Positions 53,484-63,857 of a DNA stretch of 64,000 bases are shown piece after piece. The translations under genes were made by a program, and so were the position numbers. Positions within the stretch are counted from its first letter, which is position 1. Each line of letters opens with the position of its first letter. Source of the stretch: Lepidodermella squamata (Eukaryota; Gastrotricha); the NCBI GenBank assembly GCA_047495785.1, contig JBLDXI010000031.1, positions 496,001-560,000 on the forward strand. The letters are read 5' to 3'. Below the pieces are notes generated by a model, which had not been told where the DNA came from, made no database searches, and saw only the letters and a program-made list of their open reading frames with translations.

Positions 53484-53631
53484 CGGCTTAATTTTCGTTG
53501 CGACTTTATTTTCGTTATTGGCGTTTTGAGGCCTGTACATTAAATTTCGTGGTTTTTATTTTCGTGATTTCAGAAAAAACAACGAAAATTTGAGCCACAA
53601 CAAAAATTAAGTCGCAACGAAAAATAAACCG
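53484..53631. repeat. Foldback/MITE-like element, 23-bp terminal inverted repeats
   Basis: CGGCTTAATTTTCGTTGCGA... at 53484-53506 pairs with 53609-53631 (reverse complement CGGTTTATTTTTCGTTGCGA...) with two mismatches. The total length is 148 bp. Confidence 0.7.
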
Positions 53632-53750
53632 TCTACAATATACCAGGTACACTTTGTGGTCCCTTGTGGATAATTTTCTAAAATTCGCCAAAAAGGCTAT
53701 ATTTGGTGTTTTTGGGTGAAATTGCCACTCATCCGCCACAGTTGGGTCGT

Positions 53751-54062
53751 CCGGTTATTTTTCTGAAAAATTGAAAAAATTAGTTTAAGCATATTGAGAA
53801 TTCTCTCTATCCGGCGATATAAAATTTGTCTGGTAATTGATTTATTTTAATTTTCCGTTTATTTTCGGCCTTGCCACATGGACTTTGACTTCTCTCAAAG
53901 CGTTGCTTGGTTTATAGACATTTTGAAAATAATAATGTGTGGGGCTCAGAAAAAATCGGAAAATTAAAATAAATCAATTACCCGACAAATTTTATATCGC
54001 CGGATAGAGAAAATTCTCAATATGCTTAAACTAATTTTTTCAATTTTTCACAAAATTACCGG
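53751..54062. repeat. Large foldback element, about 94-bp inverted repeats
   Basis: Arm 53764-53857 and arm 53957-54050 are near-perfect reverse complements (two or three mismatches), around a roughly 100-bp core. Outside the arms, CCGGTTATTTTTC (53751) and AAAATTACCGG (54052) extend the pairing. The element is about 310 bp long, has no coding potential, and is MITE-like. Confidence 0.75.
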
Positions 54063-54240
54063 ATGAGCCAATATAAGAAATGAAGAATCGGGGGTCTAAA
54101 TGCGTTGATAAAGCTGCATTAAATCATTCTAATTTTTTAATGATAAGATCCGCCTCCGGTATCACCATAACAACGAATCCATCTTTGGGAATCGGATAAG
54201 CCTAAAAATCTTTACGCTTTCGAAGATCGATCACAGAAAG

Positions 54241-54360
54241 GAAGTAGGACAGCGGAACTGGTTAGGGAATGAAAATCGACATCACAATGGACCTACTTTG
54301 GTCTTTGACTGAGATTGAACTGACAGGAATAATCCCTACCATCCCTAGCGGTACTCTGAG
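54241..54360. repeat. Dispersed repeat family, copy 3
   Basis: Related to 13681-13815 and 52254-52373. It shares GAAGTAGGACAGCGGAACTG, AAATCGACAT, TTTGGTCTTTGA and CCCTACCATCCCTAGCGG. Confidence 0.6.
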
Positions 54361-54573
54361 ATCAATGCGAAACAGGTCTTACGCGTGGTCTCTCAAATTT
54401 CCAAAAATGGTTGCCATAGATCCCATATTCAAATTTCTCCGGATTAGAAGAAACATCAGAAACATGGCTTGAAATCGTGTTTTATATATAAGTCAACGAA
54501 ATCGTGGATCACATATTTTTTATTTCAGTGATTTCAAAGCCTTAGCACATGCAGCACATGAGATTCAGCCAAT

Positions 54574-55101
54574 CTAAATACGCCTAAGCCTCTTGCCAGA
54601 TTTCTTTCCACGCTTTGGCTTCGGTGTCGTAGCTTCTTCGGGCGCTTCTTCGCCCTGCTCGTCACCGCGAATACGCCTCAGCCTGTTGCCTCCTTTCTTG
54701 CCACCCTTGCCTCGTTTCGGCTTTGGCGTCGTAGTCTCCACAGGCTCGTCCTCCAAACCATCTTGGCGCTTCTCCTCCTCGGCTTGCCAGGGAAGGCTGC
54801 GACGAACGCGCCTCAGTCTATTGCCGCCTTTCTTACCACCCTTCTTGCCGCGATTCGGCTTTGGCGTAGTGACTTCATCCAACAAATCATCTCCTTCATC
54901 GCCTCGCTTCTCCTCCGGGGCCTGCTCCTCACCAAACTCTGACACGTCAACAGGTGGGCGGTGGCGTTCGTAGCCCCGGGTTTCGACTTTGTTGGCAGCT
55001 TTGCGAGATTCGGCAATGATCTTTCTGCGGCAAGTTGCGAGGTCGACAAGAAAAACGCAGACTACCGCTGCAAGCATGAACTTTGCGAAGATTGGCTTCA
55101 T
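54574..55101 (-). CDS. Secreted precursor with three cationic Gly/Lys/Arg repeats (175 aa)
   Basis: I start at ATG 55101 (MKPIFAKFMLAAVVCVFLVD, signal peptide); the frame extends to 55143 only through a GTG codon. The mature part alternates acidic spacers with three strongly basic units: TTPKPNRGKKGGKKGGNRLR, TTPKPKRGKGGKKGGNRLRR and TTPKPKRGKKSGKRLRR. Dibasic or KR sites (EEKRGDE, RVRRSLPW, EEEKRQD) lie at the borders. This layout, with repeated basic peptides separated by acidic segments and processing sites, is that of a prepropeptide releasing several similar peptides, as in some antimicrobial or neuropeptide precursors. No family recognised. It shares TRGY with the neighbouring secreted protein at 52584-53087. 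Confidence 0.65.
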   Translation of the reverse strand: MKPIFAKFMLAAVVCVFLVDLATCRRKIIAESRKAANKVETRGYERHRPPVDVSEFGEEQAPEEKRGDEGDDLLDEVTTPKPNRGKKGGKKGGNRLRRVRRSLPWQAEEEKRQDGLEDEPVETTTPKPKRGKGGKKGGNRLRRIRGDEQGEEAPEEATTPKPKRGKKSGKRLRRI

Positions 55102-55835
55102 GATTTGGATTGCAAAAGTGTAGGAACTTATAAGAATGAGCACTTACTATGTTTCGAAGGACCAGCAGCAATTTATAGGATGAAAGCTTAACTAGCTGTC
55201 TGAAGCAGTGGCGCTATGAGGTAATAGAGACTCGATTGGATTACGCCCACAAGAGATTAATTAGCAGATGTCTGAAGAACAATTTTGCCGACATGAATCA
55301 AGTTCTAAGTTCATTCAGCTGGCAGGTATTCCAGAAAATAAAAAAAAAACATTGAGTTCTTAGAGCAAATAAGTAACCTGTTCAAGCAATTTTTCGAAAA
55401 TCAAAGGTATCCAGTTGGATAGTACACAATACACAACTTCTGAAAAAAGCCTATCCTGAAATAATCCTGGAGGAAACGCGATTGAATCTTCACATTTCCA
55501 AAGAAATTACTGAAAAATTACTAAAAACTCCAAATATCCCCGCAGCAACTACAGATTTCACTCCCCTTTCCCCTGTCTTCAAAACTGCGGAGTTCAGTAG
55601 ATTCTCTAACATGGCTTTTACAGGTCTTCAAAGTTCACGCTTCAGAAATCACAAAGAAAGGACAATCCTGTGTGTTGGCCATGTAGTAAAGCAGTGGTCA
55701 ATCATTGTGATTTGTCTTATTCAAACGATTCTCCCTTCTTTAACAAAATCGCCGTGTTTCTTCCTCATTTTTATTGACGAGAATTGAGAAATCATGATTT
55801 TTCTTAAGTCAGTAAATCCAGGGAAACTTTCAATT

Positions 55836-56084
55836 TCACAGGAAGCCTTTCTGCGGTCTGCCCTGCCAAATTCCAGTTAGGCCATTCCTCGCATTCGGCA
55901 AACTTCTTGGAGGTCCAGCGAGAACCACAGGCCGAGCGTCAATGTCACGATCATTTGCCTGAACACGATCTCCACGTTTATCATCGATTTGCCCATCTTC
56001 ATCAAGATCGTATCCGTATTCAGCTAAGCACAGTTGAAAGAGAACGACGCAAACCACGAAGCGCAGAATAACATTGGAAATCAT
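55836..56084 (-). CDS. Short secreted propeptide-like protein (82 aa)
   Basis: I start at ATG 56084 (MISNVILRFVVCVVLFQLCL, signal peptide); an upstream in-frame ATG at 56156 would bury the signal. The mature chain begins AEYGYDLDEDGQIDDKRGDR, acidic with a KR site, and ends in a short Pro/Gly/Arg-rich part (VVLAGPPRSLPNARNG, IWQGRPQKGFL). DLDEDGQID resembles an EF-hand loop, but there is no flanking helix pair. The C-terminal KGFL also occurs in the basic tail of the next gene (KKGFLGARP at 56276-56683), perhaps by chance. It could be a peptide precursor. The two genes are divergent and start about 190 bp apart, so they may share a promoter. Confidence 0.55.
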   Translation of the reverse strand: MISNVILRFVVCVVLFQLCLAEYGYDLDEDGQIDDKRGDRVQANDRDIDARPVVLAGPPRSLPNARNGLTGIWQGRPQKGFL

Positions 56085-56275
56085 TTTACAGTAGGCTCTC
56101 AAATTAAGTGAGCAATATCTAAATTGAATGTCTAGGTTGGATTTTCCAGGGCTCACACATTCTTTAAGACCGTAGACTAATAAAAGCTCATTAATTGTAT
56201 GATGGCTGGTCGTATTTGAAGCCTGATGATACGCGAAGGAACTGAATTAATGTGTTATATTCAAACTATTGAAAC

Positions 56276-56683
56276 ATGTCTTACAAGCTGGTTGTAATTT
56301 GCTCTCTCCTAGCGCTCTGCTCATCGCTTGTTGCAGCAAAGGACCAATCGGTTCCTTTATCGGAGCGATGCGATTACGTACGCCTGAATGTGTCTAGCAA
56401 TGGTGGATGCGTCGTGCCGCCTTACAATGTAACCATTCACGACATCGCGACGGGGCAATGCTCAACACGTCCGCTTTTCGAATGCGAAGCGCTCGATGCA
56501 AGAAGCTTCTCGTTCGCTTCGATTGAGGAGTGTGAGAAAACCTGTGTGAGCAAAAGTGACATCCCAAAGAAATCGCCTGTTTTGAAGCAGTTGAAGGCGA
56601 TTAAAGGCACGAAGAAGGGCTTTCTTGGAGCGAGGCCGAATAGAAGGAAGAATCGGTCAAAAAAGTTGCATTCAAGGCTCTAA
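56276..56683 (+). CDS. Secreted Kunitz/BPTI-like protein (135 aa)
   Basis: Signal peptide MSYKLVVICSLLALCSSLVA is followed by one six-cysteine domain: ERCDYVRLNVSSNGGC, then ATGQCSTRPLFEC, then FSFASIEECEKTC. The spacing of the second half (C-x7-C, long gap, C-x3-C) and the FxS.EEC..C ending fit a Kunitz serine-protease-inhibitor fold, with a longer fourth loop than usual. The P1 region near GGC lacks the usual Lys/Arg, so inhibition of trypsin-like proteases is doubtful. A highly basic tail follows (LKAIKGTKKGFLGARPNRRK, NRSKKLHSRL). AATAAA-type signals lie near 56731. Single exon. Confidence 0.7.
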   Translation: MSYKLVVICSLLALCSSLVAAKDQSVPLSERCDYVRLNVSSNGGCVVPPYNVTIHDIATGQCSTRPLFECEALDARSFSFASIEECEKTCVSKSDIPKKSPVLKQLKAIKGTKKGFLGARPNRRKNRSKKLHSRL

Positions 56684-57210
56684 TGCGAGATGTGTTCCAA
56701 TACAAGTCGGATCTTCAAGGACCTAATGAAATGAATAAAAGCAAATCCTTATGAAAGAGCTTGTGTTTTTTGTAGTCTTTCGAGTGATTCTATGACTATA
56801 GCATTGTTTTATTCCCTCTTAGCAGTTCATACAAAGAGGCAGCCCGAGGGCATCCACAATTTTATTTAGCAGATGACCACTGCCTAATTGAATTGCATTC
56901 ATTGTATCAATTATATTTTGAGAATATTTCAAGATTTTAACTCTTTCATTCTTTCCTCTAGGTTTTCGTCAAGTTTGATTTGTAGGATAGCAAGTTGATT
57001 GGGCTTATCATGTTTATGAAGTCACGAGGAACACTACGGATATTCTCTTGATATGAAGTTATCTGAATAATTCTTAGCCGACTTAAATAACCTCGACGAC
57101 TTTATCTAGAGTCGGTTTCCCACGCAACCGGGAGTTGTTCAGAGATAACCTGTCTCCATTTTGCTCATATCCACAGACTAAAAATATACGCATTCCACTA
57201 ACCTTGAAAA
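56684..57210. other. Intergenic, no gene recognised
   Basis: Contains a polyA signal for the Kunitz-like gene and the promoter side of the kinase gene. Confidence 0.4.
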
Positions 57211-58366
57211 ATGTCAGCGTTAAAGTTTCGCTCGCGGGCTGAATTCAGCATTCATCGCATTGTATTCGGAGGCGCCTTCAGCACTGTTGCTCTAGCGGCT
57301 TACAAATCCGAGTCGAATGATTACATCCTAAAAGAGCTGAATTACACGAAAATTCGCCGCAGTTTGTCAAGCTTCAATGCCTCGATTGCGGACAAAGTTA
57401 TCGAGCTAAATCGCCTTGAAGTGAGCAATAACTTTGAACATTTCTGATTTTTCAAACAATTCCTTTTGCAGCATCTGAAAATGCAGACTTTCGACCATCC
57501 TTACATTGTCAAAGTTTTTGGATCGTTTGAAGGTTAATCCGCCCTTTTATTTTGACACTTTTCGACTTATTTGTCTTTTTGCCAGAAATTTATGTTGGCG
57601 ATGATCCAACTAACGATGCCTGCGAGATGTACTACCTTGTCATGGAGTACTGCTCAGGCGGCAATTTGTTTCGTTACCTTGCCGACGCTTCTGAATTAGT
57701 CCCAGAGCCGCTTTTCCACAAATGGGCCCGCCAGCTAGTATCTGCTGTCAAATATCTCCACGACAGGGACTATTTGCACCGAAACATCACCCCAAGCAAC
57801 ATTTTCTTCACCGGCGACCAGCGCCATCTCAAACTTGGCGATATCGGCCTCGCCAGAGATATTGAGGGGTATCCTACTTAAGTCCAATTTGATCACTTCC
57901 AGTCTTTTGTTTTTCTTTAGAATTCCCACCCAGTCAATGGTTTTTATGGAGACTTTCCCATACATGGCACCCGAAGTCTTGGACGGTAAGCCTTACACAA
58001 AAGCAAGCGATATTTGGTCATTAGGAGTCGTCCTATACGAGATTGCCCATTTCATTCGGCCGGTTAGTGAATTCATTATGTAAAACCGTGTTAGCTACAT
58101 TCATTCGCTACTAATTAGTTCATCGGTAGAGGACTGAACCTGATGAAAATCATTCAAGCGTAAGTTCTCGCAATGAACTTTTTACACTGTTGCATGACTA
58201 CTGGCATGTTAGGACTGATCCAGCGCCGTTTGCTGAGAATCGTGGCTACTCGACTGATTGTCAACTGTTTGTTATGAGTGCTCTTCGAACAGACCCTGAA
58301 AGGCGACCATCTGCGACTCAGCTAAACGCAGACCACTACATAGAGATGGACATTGATGATCCAAAG
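57211..58366 (+). CDS. NEK-like protein kinase domain with HRN in place of HRD (probable pseudokinase)
   Basis: Six exons: 57211-57420, 57472-57532, 57586-57868, 57921-58062, 58119-58159, 58213-58366, all in phase. Kinase landmarks in order: a glycine loop ([12 protein letters not shown]), the VAIK-type lysine (YILKELN), a NEK-style hinge ([12 protein letters not shown]), the catalytic loop [13 protein letters not shown], the metal-binding segment [26 protein letters not shown] and [15 protein letters not shown]-related kinases read HRDIK..NIFL here; the catalytic aspartate is replaced by asparagine (AAC codon) and DFG reads DIG, so catalysis is probably lost while ATP binding may remain. The frame runs on to a stop at 58423 if intron 6 is retained. 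More likely GTTAAA at 58367 is a donor leading to the ankyrin exons. Confidence 0.8.
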
Positions 58367-58667
58367 GTTAAATTTACTCACAATGAATTCCGAGCAATTT
58401 CATTTTTTATTAATTATGAATGAATTACGATAAATCCCAACCTATTTGAGAAATCGAAAAACGTTGTTTCGACCAGGAAACCAAATCAATACGAACGAAT
58501 AGTTACCAGGAATTTTTATTTCAGAACTAGTTATTTTTAGTACAGAAAGGAAATGCGCGCCACTGAAATCGATGCTTCACTGATTTAACTGATTAACAAC
58601 CCTGATAAAAACCAACTTTGAACTAGAATATATTTTCCTTTAATGCTATTATTTTTTATTTTCGCAG

Positions 58668-60058
58668 AGTCCTGTCAAAGGAAACGTGAGTTGTTGAGCG
58701 ATACTTGTCGGGGAAACTAGAACAAAATGTTTTTCCCACAGGTGCTTTGGACCGCTATAAAGCGAGGTGATTTGGACACAGTCAAACAACTCATTGCCGA
58801 GCCAGGGTTCAAAATCGACCAACGCGAGTTGAGAGCGCCCTATGACACCCCTCTAATCATGGCGATCACCTACAACCAAGAGCCTATCGCACATTTGATC
58901 CTCGACGCAAAGGCCAACGTCCATCTCGCCGACGAAAAGGGTGTTACGGCTCTGTTTGTCGCAGCTCAGAAAGGGCTGGGCCGGATAGTGAGCCGTCTCG
59001 CCGGCCAGTCGAAAGCTAATGTTGACGAGCCGAATCGAGACGGCGTTACTCCGCTAATGATGGCGGTTCAAAATGGCCACGACGATATTGTTAAGATGCT
59101 AGTCAACGAATTCAAGGCCAACGTTGATTTTTCAGCGAAAAATGGCTCGACAGCTCTGCATATCGCTGCGAAGTTAGGTTATAACGATATCATTCGCCTG
59201 TTAGCAGGGGAATACTGTGCTAAGGTCGATGCGAAAATGTTGGACGGAGCTACGCCACTCCACATAGCCTGCGAGGAAGGTCTTACAGAGGTTGCTGAGA
59301 TTTTGATCGGCGAATTCGGGGCCGATGTTTCAACCCCACTCCCTGACGGTTCCACCCCGTTGTACCTCGCAGCTGAACGAGGCCATTACGACTTGTGCCG
59401 GGTTTTGATTAAACGATTCAAAGCCAATGTCGAGGCTGAGACGCAGAATTGGGCAACTCCTTTGTTCATCGCAGCTCAGGAGGGGCATCACGAGGTTGTG
59501 AACCTGCTGGCCAGTGAGTTCAAAGCTAGGTACAATTTTACGATAAAAACAGGCGGCACCCCGCTATCGGTCGCTGCGTTAGATGGCCATTTACGCGTTG
59601 TCGAGCTTTTGGTCGAACGTTTCGACGTGGATGTCAACGAGCCGTTGGAGCATGGCTTCACTGTCCTTCATATTGCAGCGGCGGGAGGTCAGGTCGAAAT
59701 CGTTGAGCGATTGGTAACAAAGTACAAAGCAAAGGTCAATGCTCAGAACAAACAAGGCGTCACTCCGCTTCACTTCGCGGCGGAAAATGGTCATATTGAA
59801 GTTTTGAAGCTGCTAGCTGGGAAATTGAAGGCTGATGTGAATGCCAAGGACAAGAATAAGATAACTCCAGTCATGTTAGCTGCTTACTACGGCAAGCACG
59901 TTGTGGTCAATTTGCTGGTGAATACCTTCAGAGCGAAGATCAACTGGAAGGCGCAAGTTACTCCGTTGTCTCTGGCTCATAATTGTCATGAAAATGTTAC
60001 GAACAGCGAGAGATTCAAAACAGTCGAAATTCTTGAGAAGGCGAAAGTTGCGGCCTGA
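58668..60058 (+). CDS. Long ankyrin-repeat region, probably the C-terminal half of the kinase gene
   Basis: Exons 58668-58685 (SPVKGN) and 58742-60058 join in phase 0. The upstream acceptor TTTTCGCAG at 58667 joins in phase 0 to the kinase exon ending at 58366, giving a predicted 741-residue kinase-ankyrin protein. Alternatively a separate gene starts at ATG 58727 (MFFPQVLWTAIKRGD), which reads through a perfect acceptor (TTTTTCCCACAG). About eleven ankyrin repeats follow (DGVTPLMMAVQNGHDDIVKM, NGSTALHIAAKLGYNDIIRL, QGVTPLHFAAENGHIEVLKL). Their period is about 34 residues because each carries an extra residue in an EFKANV-type loop. Ankyrin arrays bind proteins. The stop is TGA at 60056-60058. 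The 3' end is duplicated around 62269-64000. Confidence 0.8.
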
Positions 60059-60191
60059 TGAATCAACTTGGGAGACAGGACGTTATAACTATACGAGATT
60101 ACTTGATTCTTCTTCATGCTATGTAATAAAAAAAAAATTTTCATGGATGATAATGTTTTATTGGACGTGATATTTCACACCTGGCGCAAAG
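60040..60191 (+). repeat. 3' end of ankyrin gene and following spacer, duplicated at 63858-64000
   Basis: GTTGCGGCCTGATGAATCAA, GAGACAGGACGTTATAACTA and CCTGGCGCAAAGGT recur almost unchanged at 63868-64000 with a few small indels, and continue to the window end. Confidence 0.85.
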
Positions 60192-60212
60192 GTTGTAGTC
60201 TTTTGTTGCATT

Positions 60213-60981
60213 ATGAGAAATTTCACTTTGACAATGGCTCGGATAGTTTTTTACCTATTTCTTGCTATTGCTGGTTATGCAAATGCTCTGCGTTGCCACA
60301 ACACAACTACAAGGTCTAACGCTTCTGAGCTTATAATGCAGCTAATGCGAGGATCTACACCTGTTGAACCTGGTAGCGAAGATTTTGGCGGAGGCCTTCC
60401 GCCCGCTGACAGCCCGTTAGTCGGACCGTGCCGAAGTTGCATGGTAAAATTCTGACTATTCCCAATTTTTCAAGAATTCTATCGAATTTCAGCGAAACCA
60501 TGTTCGTAAATACTTCTATATGTCGCCCAGCGTGCCAGCATTAAGTGGTTGGCTTACGTACTGGTCCTGCGAACAAGAACATGGCCGAACAAACGCCTTC
60601 GCCTTGCTATCCGAATCGGTCTTCGGCGCTATGGATGCGCAAATGAATGAGTATTCGAGGAGTTTCGATTCGCAATCAGGTAACTCAGACTCAACTACTA
60701 CCACAGCTCCTGCGAATGAAACCTGCAACGAAGTGTCAGTCACGACGAAGCGAAAAGTTAGCGATGTTCACCAATTGTGTCTCTGCTGCACTGATGGCTG
60801 TAGTGCGAAACCGTACTGTGGGCTGTCTTTCGGGTCCACTTCTTCTGCTTCTTCCAGCACGACTGCAACTGCTGAAACGAGCTCTTCGCCGCCTGCATCA
60901 GGGGTGAAAGGAAAATGCGCGCAAATGCGGAAAAATGTCGACGATGTTTGCACCTATGTTGAAAATTCCGCATCGGACTAA
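60213..60981 (+). CDS. Secreted cysteine-rich protein with Ser/Thr-rich linkers (about 239 aa)
   Basis: Exons 60213-60443 and 60493-60981 join in phase 0 over a 49-bp intron (ATG/GTAAAA...AATTTCAG). A signal peptide follows either of two start codons (60213 or 60234; MARIVFYLFLAIAGYANA). The mature part begins LRCHNTTTRSNAS, then GPCRSCMRNHVRKYFYMSPS, TYWSCEQEHGRTN, a Thr-rich stretch, ETCNEVSVTTKRK, LCLCCTDGCSAKPYC and a final KGKCAQMRKNVDDVCTYVEN. The CxCC..DxC cluster recalls nematode ET-module or Ly6-like surface modules, but the match is weak and I do not assign a family. There is no GPI tail. A second copy of this gene may begin just past the window end, since its upstream DNA is duplicated there. 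Confidence 0.65.
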
Positions 60982-61639
60982 ATGAAATGAATTGTAAATT
61001 AGGTTGTTTCGTGAGGTTTTTTCAGTGTATTTCAGCTGATAGAATCAGGTCCAGCGTCTTTCAGCTTATTTCGTGCTGGTCTGTGTCTCACAAAAAGCTG
61101 GTACTGCAGAGCAAAACGCATCATAGGGATAAGAAACCCTTAAGGAACCGAAAAGCGGGAAGAGGCCGAGAAATTGACCTCAAACTGCGACGCACCAAAA
61201 TCAAAATAAAAGCTAAATGGGATTAGCTAAAATCGAGATGAATGGCAGATGGCTTGCCTAACCATAGAAAATGATGAATTTTGTAATAAAGGCAGGCTGT
61301 TCGCGACTGATCTCTCAAACTCGAGCTGATCGCCCATCGCCGTCCCCAAATTCCGCATGGGTATTTTGATTTTTTTTCAACTTTTTGTCGTGCATTATTT
61401 CAACCGGGGGAAGAAAAATTAACAATTTCATTTGTGATAATTTTTATGTTTTATGTGGCATTTTTTATATTTATACTTACCAGACATGTAGAAATTAAGC
61501 TAAGCCTTGGATTTGTTGGCGAGAAAATCCATTTTAATGGCGAAAGTACAGTATAAAACCTACGACCGTGAACCTCACATATCGTGAACCACTGCCTATA
61601 GTGAACACAATTTTCGGAACGGGAACGCAGCTCGCTAGT
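60982..61639. other. Intergenic, no gene recognised
   Basis: 3' flank of the cysteine-rich gene; no motif recognised. Confidence 0.4.
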
Positions 61640-61890
61640 GTTTCAGTATAACTCTTCATTTGACGGTAATTATTATACCGCAGCAAGAAAACAAGGTTAC
61701 CCTAATCCTAATGCTTGTTCGGTAAAACTAACGCCGCCGCGTTTTTAAATTTTTACCGCACGCGGCGTTACACTTACCGTAGCAGCGGGTGTGCATGAAA
61801 CGTTTTTCCGTTTGTCTTTAACGCGAGAATTGTATGTCTATTCGATAGAGAAGTTTTTGATTGATCTTTCGGTATAATAACCACCTTGCC
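61640..61890. repeat. Nested inverted repeats, MITE-like
   Basis: CGGTAAAACTAACGCCGC (from 61720) pairs with GCGGCGTTACACTTACCG (61762-61779) around a T/A-rich loop with a perfect 9-bp core. Further out, TTATTATACCG (about 61669) faces CGGTATAATAA (about 61870). Confidence 0.5.
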
Positions 61891-62294
61891 CTTTGACTTT
61901 GCTGCACGCGGTCTTGAAATTTCTAAATTGTTTGACTTGGCGTTTTGCCAACTTTTACCCTCCAATTGCGCAACCGACGCTTGGGGGCCAGACGAAACAA
62001 ATATGGACCCGGAATTGAGTGGCTGAGTCTACGTTGAGTAAATAAAAAATCGATCAATTGCGTATGCCCATTTAATTATTCTTAGACAGCCTGATTTCGA
62101 TCGACAACCCCGAGAGAGAAGCGGAAGAATGCAACCTCACCTCTCATGAACTTTACACCGATTATCAGTTCGCTTTTTCCTGTCTTTAATTGCGGATGTT
62201 AAAGGTGAAATAAAACTGGGTCTTTCCTGTTATTAAATCGTCTAATCGATGTTCATACATTGGGGATTCGAAGATTCAAAACAGTCGAAATTCT
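61891..62294. other. Intergenic, ending in a remnant of the ankyrin gene
   Basis: No gene. The final bases (GATTCAAAACAGTCGAAATTCT, 62273-62294) match 60013-60034 of the ankyrin coding sequence. Confidence 0.5.
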
Positions 62295-63857
62295 GATACT
62301 GATACTGATACTGTTTTATTTTGCAATTTGTCTTTCGACATTTAGCAATTAGGAATTAACAAAACGTTAAGTTATGGCGCCTCACCACAGAAATTGTGAA
62401 TTTTTCCAAGTCAGTGCATTTAAGATATTTCAAGAATGAAGAATACGAATTATTAACGACGGAAGATGGTAGCCGGTTCCAAGCTGGACGCACTCGCCTC
62501 ACAAATGAAAACTGAGAGCTGGCATGACTGTAGCTTTCCATCGTAACAGAATGATGCGGTAAGCGTGGATTAGTGGAAATATTAAAGAAGTCAGAGAAAT
62601 TTAAGTCCACAGCACGCTGGTACATTTTATGACATAACGCAAGATCGTGTTGGTAGCGTCTTAATTCGAGTGAACACAACCCAAGCTTTTTTAGTCGTTC
62701 TTCATAGGAGGAGCCTTCGATCGATGAGTAGTAGATACTACGATATAGCAAACGTTTTGTGAAGCGGATTTGAATCGATTCGACCTTTTCAATATCTGTT
62801 ATTAGGTAAGGTGAGTAAACAGACGGGCAAAAGTCAAGACGAGATAAAGTATACGTTTTATAGGCTTTGAGACGTAAGGATTTAGAGGCGAACGATTTAC
62901 AAATAACACCGTTAATTCTGTGACATTTAGTTGCCAATGCGTTACAGTGCTCAGAGAAGGTGAGATTTTTATCAATAATTATTCCGAGGTCTTTCACTGA
63001 GTCCACAACATCAAGCTCGACATCTTTAATTTTGAATTTGAACATAAATTTGTTTTGCCCGAGTATAAGCACGACGCATTTTTTCGAATTCACAGACAGG
63101 CCGTTAGCGTCAAACCAGTTGATGATTTCATCCAAGTCTTTCTGCAGTTCGATGCAATCGCTTAAAGAACGGATCGCCCGGTATAGCTTCGTATCGTCGG
63201 CGAAGAATTTTGCAATCGATCTCTCGACCAACACATTTACTTCTGTCGTGAAAATCAAGAACAGCAGCGGCCCTAGAACAGAGCCCTGAGGTACTCCAGA
63301 AGTGACCGCCGACCATGATGACACACTGTTATTCACTGCTACCCTGAAAAATCGGTCGCTCAAGAAAGCCTTTATCCAGGCGTGCAGGTTTCCACAAATA
63401 TTGATATCTGAGAGCTTGGATAGTAACAAAGAGATCGGCACAACATCGAAGGCTTTTGACAGGTCAAGGTATATAACAATTATATCAATGAGTTGATCTA
63501 ATAGTTTCAGCCAATCAGTAATACATGACAACAACTGCGTCTCACAATTTCTTCGAGATAGAAACCCAAATTGATTTTCAGAGATCAGGTTGTTTCTATA
63601 TAGGTACAGTAGCACATGATTCTTCACAATGGTTTCTTGGATTTTGCAAATTATGCATGTGAGACTCACAGGCCGATAATTGCCAACATTGGAGGCATCA
63701 CCGTTACGTTTGAAGATAGGTGCGACATTCGCATATTTCCACACCACGGGAATCTCACCTTGCGCAAAAGAAATGTTGAAAATCATTGCTAGCGGTGTAC
63801 ACAGTGAGCGGGAGAGCTTTTTAATGAGCACAGCTGGAATCGCAATCTGGTGGGCGA
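62295..63857 (-). mobile_element. 5'-truncated non-LTR retrotransposon with open reverse transcriptase (491 codons)
   Basis: The minus strand encodes one open frame, 63831-62356, with non-LTR reverse-transcriptase blocks in order: VAPIFKRNGDASNVGNYRPV, ENQFGFLSRRNCETQL, YLDLSKAFDVV, SGVPQGSVLGPLLFLIF, KFFADDTKLYR (catalytic FADD), GLSVNSKKC and VKDLGIIIDKNLTFSEHC. The 3' end of the element carries three units of CAGTAT (reads GATACT on the plus strand, 62295-62312), a short microsatellite tail typical of CR1/jockey-clade elements. The upstream endonuclease domain is missing; the frame enters at AIPAVLIKKL. The element is flanked by ankyrin-gene-derived sequence on both sides. The open RT frame implies a recent insertion. 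Confidence 0.85.

Noticed and set aside
54593-54973. 126-codon plus-strand frame rich in Pro/Phe/Ser
   Set aside because: Antisense shadow of the cationic-repeat precursor on the minus strand.
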